Assembly: GCA_019745075.1 (NCBI GenBank) | Contig: JAIETR010000040.1 | Location: forward strand, 1-34,290 | Reading direction: 5' to 3' | Length of the DNA stretch: 34,290 nt | DNA from: Qipengyuania sp. | Lineage (GTDB): Bacteria; Pseudomonadota; Alphaproteobacteria; Sphingomonadales; Sphingomonadaceae | In this document: positions 16,429 through 24,915 of the stretch, in pieces | Numbering within the stretch: position 1 is the first letter of the stretch | Layout of the letters: every line of letters begins with the position of its first letter | Made by a program: the position numbers and the translations under genes | The notes under the pieces: model-generated | The model's input: only the letters and a program-made list of their open reading frames with translations | What the model was told of the DNA's origin: nothing | The model's database searches: none

Positions 16429-17274
16429 TCAACCCGTCTTGAGGCGCTGCATCCCCTCGGCCAGCGTCCAGAGCGCGCGATTGAGCGTGACATTCTGGTC
16501 GATGCCGTTGATCGGACGCGAACGGCTGCGACGGATACGGCCTTCGGCATTGCGCTTGCGGCCATGCAGTCCGCCACGAATGACATTCTCCTGAATCACG
16601 TTGAACGTGGTCCACAGGCTGCTGCCCCGATCCTCGTAGCGGCGCGGCTCGATGATCTGCTCGGGGGTGAGCGGGCTTTCATCGTCGCCATAGCGGGCGA
16701 CAAGGCTGACCTCGCCGAGCAAGCGCTGCTCATCCTCGGAAAGCCGGACCTCCTTCATCGTCTCGCTGGCGTCGATCAGCCGGGGGAAATCCTCCGCGAC
16801 GGTGTAAACGCCCTCGATGATGTCGTACTGGATATTGCCCTTGTGCGGCACGCGGACCTCCTCGAACCGCTCGCCTGCAATCATGCTGTTGGTGCAGACG
16901 AAGCGCAGCATACCGGCGAACATCTGATAGGCGCTCGTTCCGTCATGGCTGTTGACGATGATGACCTCGGCGGCCTCCGGCTTGCCGATGCCGTCATCCC
17001 GGCGCAGGCGCAGCATGTGCTTGGCGTGGCCGTGGCGGCTGCCGTCGCGCGGGACCGACTGGACGGCGAAGAACGGGAACCATCCTTCCCGGCGCAGCCC
17101 CTCCACGATGTCGATGGTGGGGACATAGACATACCGCTCGGAACGGCTGTCGTGCGCCTCACGGGCGAAGATGGACGGGACGTGGCGATACAGCGCCTCG
17201 TTGTCGAGCGCCTCATAGCCGCCGATCTGATGGCTGTTGCGGCCGAACCGGGTAGCAAGGTGATGGATGTTCAT
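16429..17274 (-). CDS. DUF932 family protein
   Basis: A 281-residue protein of the DUF932 family (phage/plasmid-like, often annotated as YfdQ/LGT-like or antirestriction-linked; its function is not settled). Visible blocks include VYVPTIDIVEGLRREGWFPFFAVQS, HAKHMLRLRR, AEVIIVNSHDGTSAYQMFAGMLRFVCTN and WTTFNVIQENVIRGG. The ATG at 17274 has AAGGAAGGG upstream. The gene is preceded by a structured leader of about 165 bp that is shared with parB at 23124, so the two are probably controlled together. A longer frame upstream passes through that leader and is not coding. Confidence 0.88.
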   Translation of the reverse strand: MNIHHLATRFGRNSHQIGGYEALDNEALYRHVPSIFAREAHDSRSERYVYVPTIDIVEGLRREGWFPFFAVQSVPRDGSRHGHAKHMLRLRRDDGIGKPEAAEVIIVNSHDGTSAYQMFAGMLRFVCTNSMIAGERFEEVRVPHKGNIQYDIIEGVYTVAEDFPRLIDASETMKEVRLSEDEQRLLGEVSLVARYGDDESPLTPEQIIEPRRYEDRGSSLWTTFNVIQENVIRGGLHGRKRNAEGRIRRSRSRPINGIDQNVTLNRALWTLAEGMQRLKTG

Positions 17275-17295
17275 GGGTCTTTCCCTTCCTTGGGT

Positions 17296-17465
17296 CTGGG
17301 TTTCCGCGCAGCGGAGCGCCGCGCTGAAACCTTGCCCGTCGGCGAGACCGGGGGTGCAACCGGAGTGGGCGGCTTCGCGGGGAACCGGCTGCACGGAACG
17401 CGCTTGCGCGTGGAGGAAGCTGGGCGGAAGCCGCTCCGAAGGGCGCTGGGGGCAGAGCCCCAAGC
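17296..17465 (-). ncRNA. Structured 5' leader of DUF932, copy A of a duplicated motif
   Basis: This leader aligns along its whole length with 23142-23304 upstream of parB, mostly identical with a few small indels. Next to the ribosome site it has a hairpin (GGTTTC at 17299-17304 with GAAACC at 17326-17331, inner GCGC pairs). A variable stem ACGCG-CTTG-CGCGT lies at 17398-17411, and a GGGGC/GCCCC hairpin is at the far end. It ends 21 bases before the ATG. I infer a cis-acting RNA. Confidence 0.6.
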
Positions 17466-17711
17466 CACCCGCCGCGCCCCGCGCGGCGGATTCCCGATCA
17501 ATGGGCCATCCTTCCCCAAGGGAGGGGGGATAGGGGTTTGGGGAAAGGGGTGGAGGGAACCGTCCCCCCTTTCCTCATGGGGAGAGCGGCGAGAGGGGGC
17601 GCCCCGGCCCCCTTTCGTCAGCGCGGCGGGCGGGTCGATCCCGCCCGCCGCGCTGCACGGCACGAGCGCCGGCGGGAGTGGCAGGCGGCGCAGGACCGCC
17701 TGCCGTCCGGG
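17466..17711. other. Non-coding stretch with two strong inverted repeats
   Basis: No gene is evident. There is a perfect 15 bp inverted repeat (17620-17634 with 17640-17654, loop of five) and a perfect 9 bp one (GGCAGGCGG at 17680-17688 with 17696-17704). The second lies just past the stop of the 17712-18077 gene and may end its transcript, though it has no U-run. Confidence 0.5.
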
Positions 17712-18077
17712 TCAATCGGTATCCGGTCCCCAAAGCGGGCTGTTCTCCGGGTAGAACGGGGCCGCCAGCGCCTCCAGCACGGCCACCACGGACCACAGGG
17801 TCCGGTCGTGAATGGCCATGCGCTCCTGCGCGACGAGGATGCTCACCGCCGTCGCGTTCGCCTCGATCCGCTGAACGGCGTTCTCGAAATCGTCGAAAGG
17901 CTCGATGTTCTCGATGGGGATCACGTCGCCGTCCTCGTCATAGCCGCCATGCAGGTAGAGCGGCGCGGTCTTCATCCACTCCCCGGCTTCCTCGGCTTCA
18001 CGGATCAGGGCGAAGGCTTCGCGGCGCTCACGCCAATATTCTGCGCTGCCACCGTCAACATGCTTGATATTGTCCAT
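17712..18077 (-). CDS. Hypothetical ICE backbone protein
   Basis: A 121-residue acidic protein that I do not recognise. It begins MDNIKHVDGGSAEYW and has a charged N-terminal helix (RERREAFALIREAEEAG), an Asp/Glu-rich middle (GGYDEDGDVIPIENIEPFDDF) and a hydrophobic helix near 88-105 (TLWSVVAVLEALAAPF). AAGGGAAAA lies upstream of the ATG at 18077. It sits in the block of small genes next to DUF932. Confidence 0.72.
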   Translation of the reverse strand: MDNIKHVDGGSAEYWRERREAFALIREAEEAGEWMKTAPLYLHGGYDEDGDVIPIENIEPFDDFENAVQRIEANATAVSILVAQERMAIHDRTLWSVVAVLEALAAPFYPENSPLWGPDTD

Positions 18078-18328
18078 GACTGTTTTCCCTTCTGCAAATC
18101 GTCCGCGGGCGATGGCCAGGCCATCGACCCTGCCTTCGCGGCGAGCAGCCGGGGGTGTGGGGGGCAGCAAGAATCTGCCGGGGTGGTGCGGGCGCAGGGA
18201 GCGCAGCGACTGAGCCACGGCCCGGCCGATTGTTGTTGCTGGGGAGCGGGGGCGGAGCGCCTTGCTTCCCGCTTACATGAACGACAGCCGGGATACCGGC
18301 GCGGCCGTCAGGCCGATGAAACGGCGCG
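18078..18328. other. Intergenic stretch, no gene seen
   Basis: About 250 GC-rich bases between two minus-strand genes. Open frames here lack ribosome sites and family resemblance. It probably holds the promoter of the 18077 gene, which I cannot place. Confidence 0.4.
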
Positions 18329-18727
18329 TCAGTCGAACAGGTCGCCTTGCCGGTATTCGGCGGGTTCCTCGCCCTCGCGGCCCTGCCAGACGATGCGATC
18401 ACCCTCATAGATGGTGACGAAGCCCTGGCCGCGGCGTTCCTCGTCGGTGGGCGGCGGCTTGGCCTCGAAATTGTAGCACCAGGACCGCCCCTTGGTGCCG
18501 GCGAACGCGACCGGGCCGCCCGGCCGCAGCATCACGCGATCACAGGCGCCCGAAGGCTCGGCGACGCGGCGGCGGATCACGCCCATCTGATAGGCGCGAT
18601 ATTCGCTTTCTTCACGTTCGCTCGGCGGACGCCAGTGGCGGCAGCGCAGGCAGCTCGCGCCGTCTGCGGGGCCTGGTCTGCGATCGTCGAGCGGCGGGCC
18701 GCCATTATGGCCGATGCGATCGGTCAT
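18329..18727 (-). CDS. Hypothetical Cys-containing protein with IGHNGGPPL motif
   Basis: A 132-residue protein starting MTDRIGHNGGPPLDD, an N-terminal motif common in small alphaproteobacterial phage and ICE proteins. It has CLRCRHW near residue 26, a further Cys in GACDRV and another in WCYNFEAKPPP, so four cysteines could bind zinc. The end reads FVTIYEGDRIVWQGREGEEPAEY. The function is unknown. ATG 18727 has AAAGGA upstream. Confidence 0.75.
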   Translation of the reverse strand: MTDRIGHNGGPPLDDRRPGPADGASCLRCRHWRPPSEREESEYRAYQMGVIRRRVAEPSGACDRVMLRPGGPVAFAGTKGRSWCYNFEAKPPPTDEERRGQGFVTIYEGDRIVWQGREGEEPAEYRQGDLFD

Positions 18728-18752
18728 GGCGAAGATCCTTTTCGGGAGCGGA

Positions 18753-18786
18753 AAAAGGAGCGCCCCGCCCATTTCGGGCGGGGCGC
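18753..18786 (-). terminator. Intrinsic terminator after DUF736 copy 2
   Basis: A perfect 11 bp stem (18760-18770 with 18776-18786, loop ATTTC) is followed on the minus strand by CTCCTTTTTCC. It lies just past the DUF736 stop at 18795. Confidence 0.8.
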
Positions 18787-18794
18787 GGAGCCGG

Positions 18795-19097
18795 TCAGCT
18801 TGCGAGCAGCTCGTATTCGCCGGCCACCGTCTCGGACTCGAAAAGCCGGAGATAGACCGGCTGAGCGACGACGGGATTGAGCTTGAACGAGATGTATTTG
18901 CGCCCCTCCTTGCTGGTTTTCCGCCAGGCGGCGCCGAACTCGATCCGCTCGTCGTCGGCTGCGACGATGCGGAAGTGGGGGGCCTTCTCGTTGTCCTGGT
19001 CCTCGATCGGGAGGAGCACGACCTCTTCGCTCTTGCCGAAGAAGCGGATTTCGCCGGTGAAGCCGTCGTCGGTGAAGGTGAAGTTTCCGCAGATCAT
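18795..19097 (-). CDS. DUF736 family protein (copy 2)
   Basis: A 100-residue paralogue of the 11625-11957 protein, with the same order of blocks: FTDDGFTGEIRFFGKSEEVVLLP, APHFRIVAADDERIEFGAAWRK and GRKYISFKLNPVVAQPVYLRLF. The biochemical role is unknown. ATG 19097 has AAAGGA about 9 bases upstream, and an intrinsic terminator follows the stop, so it looks like its own short transcript. Confidence 0.9.
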   Translation of the reverse strand: MICGNFTFTDDGFTGEIRFFGKSEEVVLLPIEDQDNEKAPHFRIVAADDERIEFGAAWRKTSKEGRKYISFKLNPVVAQPVYLRLFESETVAGEYELLAS

Positions 19098-19789
19098 AAC
19101 GTCAGTCCTTTCTTGCCTCGGGACCGCGCCTGTCACGGCCTCGATGGCTGTCGATCGGACGGGGGACGACCGGCCCGCACCCGAAGGGCGGAACGAAGTG
19201 GCTGGCGGCGGCGGGCGGTTTTTTTGGTTTCGCGATGCAAAGCCGGCATGGTCGGCGGCGGAAAAAAATCGCCCGCCGCCGTTGCGGGAAGACGGGCGGG
19301 CTTCGGCCAGACAAGCCTTTGGAGAGGCCGCGTGGGCGGCGGTGCCGTGCAAGAAGATCAGCCTGACGGGATGATCGGAGGGGCTTTGCCGCCGCCGGCA
19401 TGGCGCTGCCGGCGATGGTCCGGTGTCCGAGGCAGGCGTGACGGGCGGGTTTCGACCGGGCGAGATGCAAGGGCGACGTGGCCCCGGCTTTCGTGGCGTT
19501 GCGGCCGATGCAGCGGAGCGCGGCGCTGCCATGTGGAAAATCAGCGCGCGGGGAGCGGCGTGCGTTTCGGACAGGTTCACGCCCGGCCTGTGCGATGCCG
19601 GTCGAGCGCCGGATTCGGGACCGGGACGCTAGCGAATATGGGCTGGCTGCGCTGGCCGGTGCAGCGCGTCGCCTGGAATGGGCAGGGCGCTCCCTCTCCG
19701 CCGTCCGGCTATGGCGCCACTTTCCCTTGCCTATCGTTCGCTATTTGTTCCAACATGCGCCTTTGCGAATCGAGATCGAGGAACGGCGT
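19098..19789. other. 692 bp gap with a long inverted repeat, no gene seen
   Basis: Open frames here look accidental. The main structure is an inverted repeat, GGCGGCGGGCGG plus T7 at 19207-19225 with A7 plus TCGCCCGCCGCC at 19262-19280, matching at 18 of 19 positions with a 36-base spacer. Orientation changes from minus-strand to plus-strand genes across this gap, so it probably also holds divergent promoters. Confidence 0.5.
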
Positions 19790-20155
19790 ATGAGCGTGAT
19801 GATCCGCGGCCAGGACTGCACGAGATTGAAGGTGATGGGCGATGTGGAGGCCGAGCTGGAAGTTCCGACCGACAGTGCGGGCCGTTGCTGGCTCAGCTTC
19901 TCGGACGGCACGTTGATCGAAGCCGCCTATGGCGAGAACGACGATTGCCGCTTCGCGATCAGCGAGGAAGGCGCGGGGATCGCGCGGATTCGGCGCGGGC
20001 ACGATGGCGACGTGCTGCGGCTCGATTGGCGGGTGGAATGGGTGACGGTCGCGGCGGCCGATAACGCGGCCCGAGCGACAGCGCGCGGCGAACCCATGCC
20101 GGTCCTGCCGGGACTATTTTCGTCGCCAGATAGTGAAGCCGTAGAGGTATGTTGA
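19790..20155 (+). CDS. Hypothetical protein upstream of the HEPN gene
   Basis: A 121-residue protein that I do not recognise, beginning MSVMIRGQDCTRLKVMGD. Its pattern of short strands (LSFSDGTLIEAAYGENDDCRFAIS, IARIRRGHDGDVLRLDWRVEWVTVAA) suggests a small beta-rich domain. GAGGAA lies 6 bases before the ATG. It ends 12 bases before the HEPN gene on the same strand, so the two probably form an operon and may act as a pair. Confidence 0.75.
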   Translation: MSVMIRGQDCTRLKVMGDVEAELEVPTDSAGRCWLSFSDGTLIEAAYGENDDCRFAISEEGAGIARIRRGHDGDVLRLDWRVEWVTVAAADNAARATARGEPMPVLPGLFSSPDSEAVEVC

Positions 20156-20167
20156 TATGGAGCGGCA

Positions 20168-20968
20168 ATGGTGACGCTCTTTTCGCAGGAACATCTTGAA
20201 GCCATCTCTGGCGCTCTTGGCGACACCGATGTCGGATTGAAAGGTTCGGAGATCGCCCTGTTGATCGTTGCTTGCGGAATGACCGATCCCGGCGAGATAA
20301 CGAAGCGGCACCGCATCTATAACGCCTTTGCCGCCAGCCAGAATGCGCGACAGGATCGGACGCGAATCCTCGGCTTTATTCGCAAGGCTATGAGCCCGGC
20401 CCGCTATAGTCGCGAACCGCACCGCTACGAACCGATGCGGGCCAATCTCAACCAGGCCCTCGCCTTTGCCGGTCTCGTCGTCAACGAAGCCGGGAAGATT
20501 GAAGCCGTCGAACAAGCGACGACGCTGCCGGAAGCGCAACGGCGAGCAAGGGAACTGCGCACCGACCTAGAGACTCGGGGCGTCCATCCTGACGTGCTGC
20601 GCTTCTGTCGCGCGGAATTGCTGGTCGACGACTATTTCCATGCGGTTCAGGAAGCGGTGAAAAGCGTCGCCGACAAGATGCGTGCCAGGACTGGCCTAAC
20701 CGACGATGGCGGCACGCTGGTGGATCGCGTGTTGTGCGGGGAACCGCCGATGCTGGCGATCAATCCGCGCGGGACGGTCAGCGAGCGCAGCGAGCAAAGC
20801 GGCTTCGCCAATCTCGTAAAAGGCATCTTCGGGATGTTCCGTAATCCGACCGCTCACGAAGCGCGTATCCATTGGCCGATGGACAAGACGGACGCCGAGG
20901 ATCTTCTGACGCTCGTATCGCTCGTCCATCGGCGGCTCGACGCCAGCTATATGTCGCCGCGTTCCTGA
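20168..20968 (+). CDS. TIGR02391/Ymh-type HEPN protein (putative abortive-infection RNase)
   Basis: A 266-residue protein. The C-terminal half fits the TIGR02391 (Hypoth_Ymh) domain, a HEPN-like fold: ELLVDDYFHAVQEAVKSVADKM (150-171), then FRNPTAHE with the R-x4-H signature (R225, H230) and a closing helix DAEDLLTLVSLVHRRLD. HEPN proteins with this motif are often RNases in toxin-antitoxin or phage-defence systems. The N-terminal half is helical and unassigned. GGAG precedes the ATG at 20168. The defence role is inference. Confidence 0.82.
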   Translation: MVTLFSQEHLEAISGALGDTDVGLKGSEIALLIVACGMTDPGEITKRHRIYNAFAASQNARQDRTRILGFIRKAMSPARYSREPHRYEPMRANLNQALAFAGLVVNEAGKIEAVEQATTLPEAQRRARELRTDLETRGVHPDVLRFCRAELLVDDYFHAVQEAVKSVADKMRARTGLTDDGGTLVDRVLCGEPPMLAINPRGTVSERSEQSGFANLVKGIFGMFRNPTAHEARIHWPMDKTDAEDLLTLVSLVHRRLDASYMSPRS

Positions 20969-20981
20969 TCGTCGATCACAA

Positions 20982-21018
20982 GCGGCCGCGCCCGGTTGGG
21001 GCGCGGCCGCGAATTTTT
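20982..21018 (+). terminator. Intrinsic terminator after the HEPN gene
   Basis: A perfect 12 bp stem (20982-20993 with 20999-21010) is followed by GAATTTTT. It lies 13 bases past the HEPN stop, and the parB gene ends convergently at 21076. Confidence 0.85.
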
Positions 21019-21075
21019 GCGGGCAGCGAAAGGAAGGAAAGGCCGGGACCGCCTGCGCGGCCCCGGCCCATGCCG

Positions 21076-23124
21076 CTATTCGGCGGCCACAGAATAGGCG
21101 GCCTCGCCGTCCTCCGCTTCGGTATCGGGGGCCTCCGCTTCGGACGGCTCCGCGATCCCGGCGTCCTCGTCCTCGGCGGGAACGGGCTGCTCCGCTTCGG
21201 GTTCGGGCATCCGCAGCACGGCAGGGAGCCATCCGGCCCCGGCGACAAGCTGCTCCGCCGCCTCGGCCATCTCCGCCTGCGGCTTCGACCGGATACGCTC
21301 CGCCGCTTCGGGAGACACTGCCTCGCTCACCGCCGCCGCGATGTGCGCCTTGGTGACGCGACCGAAATAGCTGTCCTTGGTCGCGGTCCAGTTGGTGGCC
21401 ATGTCGAGGTCCACGGCCTGCGCCAAGACGTCCGCCGCCGCAATGTGCGCGACGGAACGATCCCACGGCACCTTCACCGCATCCACGGTGAGCGAGACGC
21501 AATGCGCGAGAAGCGCCGTGCGGCTGTCGCTGTCCAGCGCCGCGATGCAGGCCCACAGGTCGGCGGGGTCGCTCGGAAGCTGCGCGCCCCATTGGTCGTG
21601 CCGGGCGCACAACGCCTCCGCCGCGCCGGTGGCGGTAATGCCGGGAGCGTGGTTGTCGAGGGCAACGCTGCCCGCGCCGATGTCGAGACAGGACTGCTCC
21701 GCGCGGTGATAGAACAGGCCCAGCACAAGCGCATGGGTCAGCGCCGCCATCGCCACGTCCGTCCGCTCGCCAAGCGCGAGGCGAAGGCCAAGCGTCCGAT
21801 GCGCGGTGAGGTCGCGGATCAGGCCGTCCGGCAGGGGCGCGTCGGCGTCCCCGTCGTCCTCCACCTCATCCTCGTCCTGTGCAGCTTCGCCGTCCTCCGC
21901 TTCGATGGCGTCCTCGTCTTCCGGCTCCGCCTCGGGTTGCGGCTCGTCCTCGGCGCGGACGAAACCGCACTCGATGCGCGCCTCGCCATTCGAGCCGAGC
22001 GAGACGAACACGCCGCCGCGCGCGATCACGTCCGGGTCATAGCCGAAGCGCTTGGCGCTGATGGCGTCGATCTCGTCGCTCAACGCCGCCACCTTGGCCG
22101 CTACATCCTCCGGCAATTCGTCGTCGGAGTCATAGCCCGCCGTAAGGGCGTCATGCTCCGCCGCCGCCTCCGAAAGCCGGTCCTCGTCCTCGTCGGACAG
22201 GGCGAAATGCTGCGGATAGTAGCGCCGAAGGCCGTTGGCATGGGGGAAGTCGATGCTGGCCTCCGCCCATTTCCAGCCCTCCGCCAGCGCCTCCGTGGCG
22301 ATTTCGCGCAGCCGCTCGACCACCAGCGTATCGAGCAAGACGGCATCCTCGAACCACCCGCCATGATCTTCGATCAGGTCACGCAGGATCGTGCCGCCCG
22401 CTTCCTCGTAGGCGTCCGCCCCGACGAAAACCGCGCGCCGGTCGGTGGCGGGCACCTTGCCAGCGGTGAGGTCGCGCCGGATGATCCACGGCTCCTTGTT
22501 GTAGGACAGGTTCTCGAACACCTTTTCCTGCCGGTCATGGTCGTCGGTGAGCGCGAAGGCCATCAACTGGTCCAGCGTGATCCCGTCCTGCCGGTAGATG
22601 TCGATCAGCTTGGGGCTGACCGCGCCGAGTCGAAGCCGACGCTTCACGAAGTCCGGCGTGCGGCCGAAGCGCGCGCCGATTTCCTCCGCGCCCCATCCCT
22701 TGCTCACGGACAGTTCGTGGAACCGCTCGTATTCGTCGGCGGGATGCAGGTTCTCGCGGTTGACGTTTTCGTCGAGGCTGATTTCGCTCGGATCGTTCAC
22801 CGTGTCGATCACGCAGCGGATCGGTTCGGTTTTCTTGATCTGCCTGCGCTTCACACGCAGCAACTGCGCCTGCCTGCGGCCTTCGCCGATGGTGACGAGA
22901 TAGCAGCCGGTCGGCTCGCCGTTGGCCTTGCGCTCCGGCTCCACCACAAGGTTTTGCAGGATACCCTTGGCATGGATGCTCGCCGCCTTGGCCTCGATGG
23001 ACGCCTCGCTATGCGGCTTCTTCCGGGCGTTGAGCGGGTGCTTCTTGAGCTTGTTGAGCGGGATATAGACCACGGCCTCGGTCGCCTCGACGGGGGTCGT
23101 TTCGGTCTGGATGGTATCGGTCAT
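21076..23124 (-). CDS. parB: Large ParB/Spo0J-family protein (plasmid/ICE type)
   Basis: A 682-residue protein. The ParB N-terminal nuclease-like domain (about 18-125) shows NARKKP, LVTIGEGRRQAQLL and ENVNRENLHPADEYERF. A helix-turn-helix region follows (WGAEEIGARFGRTPDFVKRRLRLG, about 144-167). Residues about 395-435 form a very acidic linker, and the tail is acidic too. This long form is typical of plasmids and ICEs and may bind DNA for stability or regulation rather than classical partition. No ParA partner is seen in the window. AAGGAG precedes ATG 23124, behind copy B of the shared leader. Confidence 0.92.
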   Translation of the reverse strand: MTDTIQTETTPVEATEAVVYIPLNKLKKHPLNARKKPHSEASIEAKAASIHAKGILQNLVVEPERKANGEPTGCYLVTIGEGRRQAQLLRVKRRQIKKTEPIRCVIDTVNDPSEISLDENVNRENLHPADEYERFHELSVSKGWGAEEIGARFGRTPDFVKRRLRLGAVSPKLIDIYRQDGITLDQLMAFALTDDHDRQEKVFENLSYNKEPWIIRRDLTAGKVPATDRRAVFVGADAYEEAGGTILRDLIEDHGGWFEDAVLLDTLVVERLREIATEALAEGWKWAEASIDFPHANGLRRYYPQHFALSDEDEDRLSEAAAEHDALTAGYDSDDELPEDVAAKVAALSDEIDAISAKRFGYDPDVIARGGVFVSLGSNGEARIECGFVRAEDEPQPEAEPEDEDAIEAEDGEAAQDEDEVEDDGDADAPLPDGLIRDLTAHRTLGLRLALGERTDVAMAALTHALVLGLFYHRAEQSCLDIGAGSVALDNHAPGITATGAAEALCARHDQWGAQLPSDPADLWACIAALDSDSRTALLAHCVSLTVDAVKVPWDRSVAHIAAADVLAQAVDLDMATNWTATKDSYFGRVTKAHIAAAVSEAVSPEAAERIRSKPQAEMAEAAEQLVAGAGWLPAVLRMPEPEAEQPVPAEDEDAGIAEPSEAEAPDTEAEDGEAAYSVAAE

Positions 23125-23141
23125 TTTCTTACTCCTTCGGC

Positions 23142-23304
23142 TTGGGTTTCCGCGCAGCGGAAGCGCCGCGCTGAAACCCTGCCCGTCGGCGAGACCGGGG
23201 GTGCAAACGGAGGGGCGGCTTCGCGGGGAACCGGCTGCACGGAGCGAAGCGGAGGAAGCTGGGCGGAAGACGCTCCGAAGTGCGCCGGGGGCGGAGCCCC
23301 AAGC
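23142..23304 (-). ncRNA. Structured 5' leader of parB, copy B of the duplicated motif
   Basis: This is the counterpart of 17296-17465. The stem next to the ribosome site is kept, as is the GGGGC/GCCCC hairpin at the far end. The variable stem is replaced by a minimal GC-GAA-GC hairpin (23244-23250) between unchanged flanks. Both leaders end about 20 bases before the ATG. Confidence 0.6.
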
Positions 23305-23854
23305 ACCGCGCCGCTTGCGGCGCCACCAAGAGACGCACCCTTGCGGCGGACGGCCGGCGCGGCGGTGTGCGCGCGGACCTGGGGGCCAGCCGTCGCCGCG
23401 CCCCCTGGCCAGAGCAAGTGTGCTGCGCGGCCAGACAAAACGCGCGACCCCTGCGCGGCTTCAGCCGCCAGAGTGGGCTCACTAGATCCCCGCGCTCTGT
23501 TTGGGCGTTGCGGGGTATCCCCGCTCGAAGGGGTCTGGCGAGACCCGCCTGGGGATCGACAGTAGGGGAAGGCTTTCCCCCTCAAACCGTATAGGATGAA
23601 GACAGAAACAGCGCGAGGCGCACGCAGGAAGCCCGTTGCGATGACTATCGGCTGTGGCCAGAATAAAGTGCCCCGGCGGGGACCACCGGGAGACACGGGC
23701 TCCATATGGACTGTCAGGGCAGAAAAGCCACTGAACAAATTTCTCTCGGATAGTCGGCCACTTGGTTACACTGCGAGAGCGCCGCACCGTTTGCGCAGTT
23801 GTCATGACGACTCGGTGCCTATACCCGTCTGTTTGCAGGAAAGGAGGAGCGTTG
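23305..23854. other. 550 bp gap between parB and the AAA gene, no gene seen
   Basis: No frame here has a good ribosome site or family resemblance. The strand switches from parB (minus) to the AAA gene (plus), so divergent promoters are expected. The part after about 23580 is visibly less GC-rich than the ICE backbone and may mark the left edge of an inserted cargo module. Confidence 0.45.
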
Positions 23855-24847
23855 ATGTCAACCAAGCAGATCGTCGCGCTGCTCAATTCGCACGTTGCCG
23901 GAGACGAAGAACAATTCCTGTCGATCGCGCTCCAGGTCGCTGCGCAGCAAGCGCGCCAAGGCAATGCCGAGGAGGCGAACCAGTTGAAGCGCCTCGTCCA
24001 AAAGGCGCGCGAACGGACAAGCCGGGCGCCTGTCGGTCAGGCACCAATTCCCTTGGCTCGCCCGCGGGGCGAATTGCAGGGGCTGGTCGAAAGCAGCTAT
24101 CCGAAAACCAAACTCGACAACATGGTGCTGACCGACGCCATCCGGTCGCGATTGCAGCGCGTCGTGCGCCAGCAAGGCGAGCGCACGACTCTGCGCGATC
24201 ATGGACAAATTCCGGCGACGCATCTGCTGCTTGTCGGGCCTCCCGGCACCGGTAAGACGATGACGGCGGCAGCGCTCGCGGGCGAGTTGCGGTTGCCTCT
24301 GTTCACGGCGCGGCTCGACGCGCTGTTCAGCCGCTTCTTCGGTGAAACCGCCGGCAAGCTGCGGCTGTTGTTCGACCAGATCGCGCAGACCCGCGGGGTC
24401 TATTTGCTGGACGAGTTCGACGCGATCGGCTCGCGCCGTGGCGACCCGAACGATGTTGGCGAGATTCGCCGCGTGCTCAACTCCGTGCTCTCGTTCATGG
24501 AAGAACCGAACGCGACGGACAGCATCGTCATTGCCGCGACCAACCATGCCGAGATTCTCGACAAGGCATTGGCGCGCAGGTTCGATGAGGTCGTGGAATA
24601 TCGGGTGCCCGATCTCGAGGCCGCGCGCGCGATCCTGTCGCGTCGACTGGGGCGCTATCGCCTGACCGCCAAGGCTTGGGGGTCGATCGCGCCGATGACG
24701 GAGGGTTTAAGCCAGGGCGAGCTAGTGCGCGCGGCCGATGCTGTCGTGAAAGATGCCATCCTCGAAGGCGCGAAGTCGGTTTCGGCCGATCAACTGCGTG
24801 CCGCCCTCCAGGACCGCCAAGCCTTTCGGCAGAGCTTTGGACATTGA
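23855..24847 (+). CDS. AAA+ ATPase partnered with a subtilisin-like protease
   Basis: A 330-residue classical AAA (PF00004) ATPase: Walker A GPPGTGKT (128-135), pore-loop region SRFFGETAGKLR (159-170), Walker B VYLLDEFDAIG (DE at 186-187), sensor 1 AATN (227-230) and Arg finger in ARRFDE (R241/R242). The N-terminal 70 residues are helical (MSTKQIVALLNSHVAG...) and may bind a partner or substrate. AAAGGAGGAG precedes ATG 23855. The next gene, 68 bases on, encodes an S8 protease, so this is probably a remodelling or unfoldase subunit of a two-gene proteolytic system. Confidence 0.92.
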   Translation: MSTKQIVALLNSHVAGDEEQFLSIALQVAAQQARQGNAEEANQLKRLVQKARERTSRAPVGQAPIPLARPRGELQGLVESSYPKTKLDNMVLTDAIRSRLQRVVRQQGERTTLRDHGQIPATHLLLVGPPGTGKTMTAAALAGELRLPLFTARLDALFSRFFGETAGKLRLLFDQIAQTRGVYLLDEFDAIGSRRGDPNDVGEIRRVLNSVLSFMEEPNATDSIVIAATNHAEILDKALARRFDEVVEYRVPDLEAARAILSRRLGRYRLTAKAWGSIAPMTEGLSQGELVRAADAVVKDAILEGAKSVSADQLRAALQDRQAFRQSFGH

Positions 24848-24915
24848 AGCGTCGGCACCGCTCGGCCGCGAGAAGAAACCGCTTGGGGAAGCGGTAGAAA
24901 CGATTTGAGAGGGGT

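Noticed and set aside
16429-17463. N-terminally extended DUF932 protein
   Set aside because: The extra 63 residues are the translation of the duplicated leader; a ribosome site precedes ATG 17274.
17620-17654. Intrinsic terminator
   Set aside because: The stem is perfect, but neither strand has a U-run after it, so it is reported only as an inverted repeat.
20872-23565. 897-residue open frame on the plus strand
   Set aside because: It is antisense to parB and its leader, rich in Arg and Gly, with no ribosome site or family pattern; it is a GC-rich shadow.
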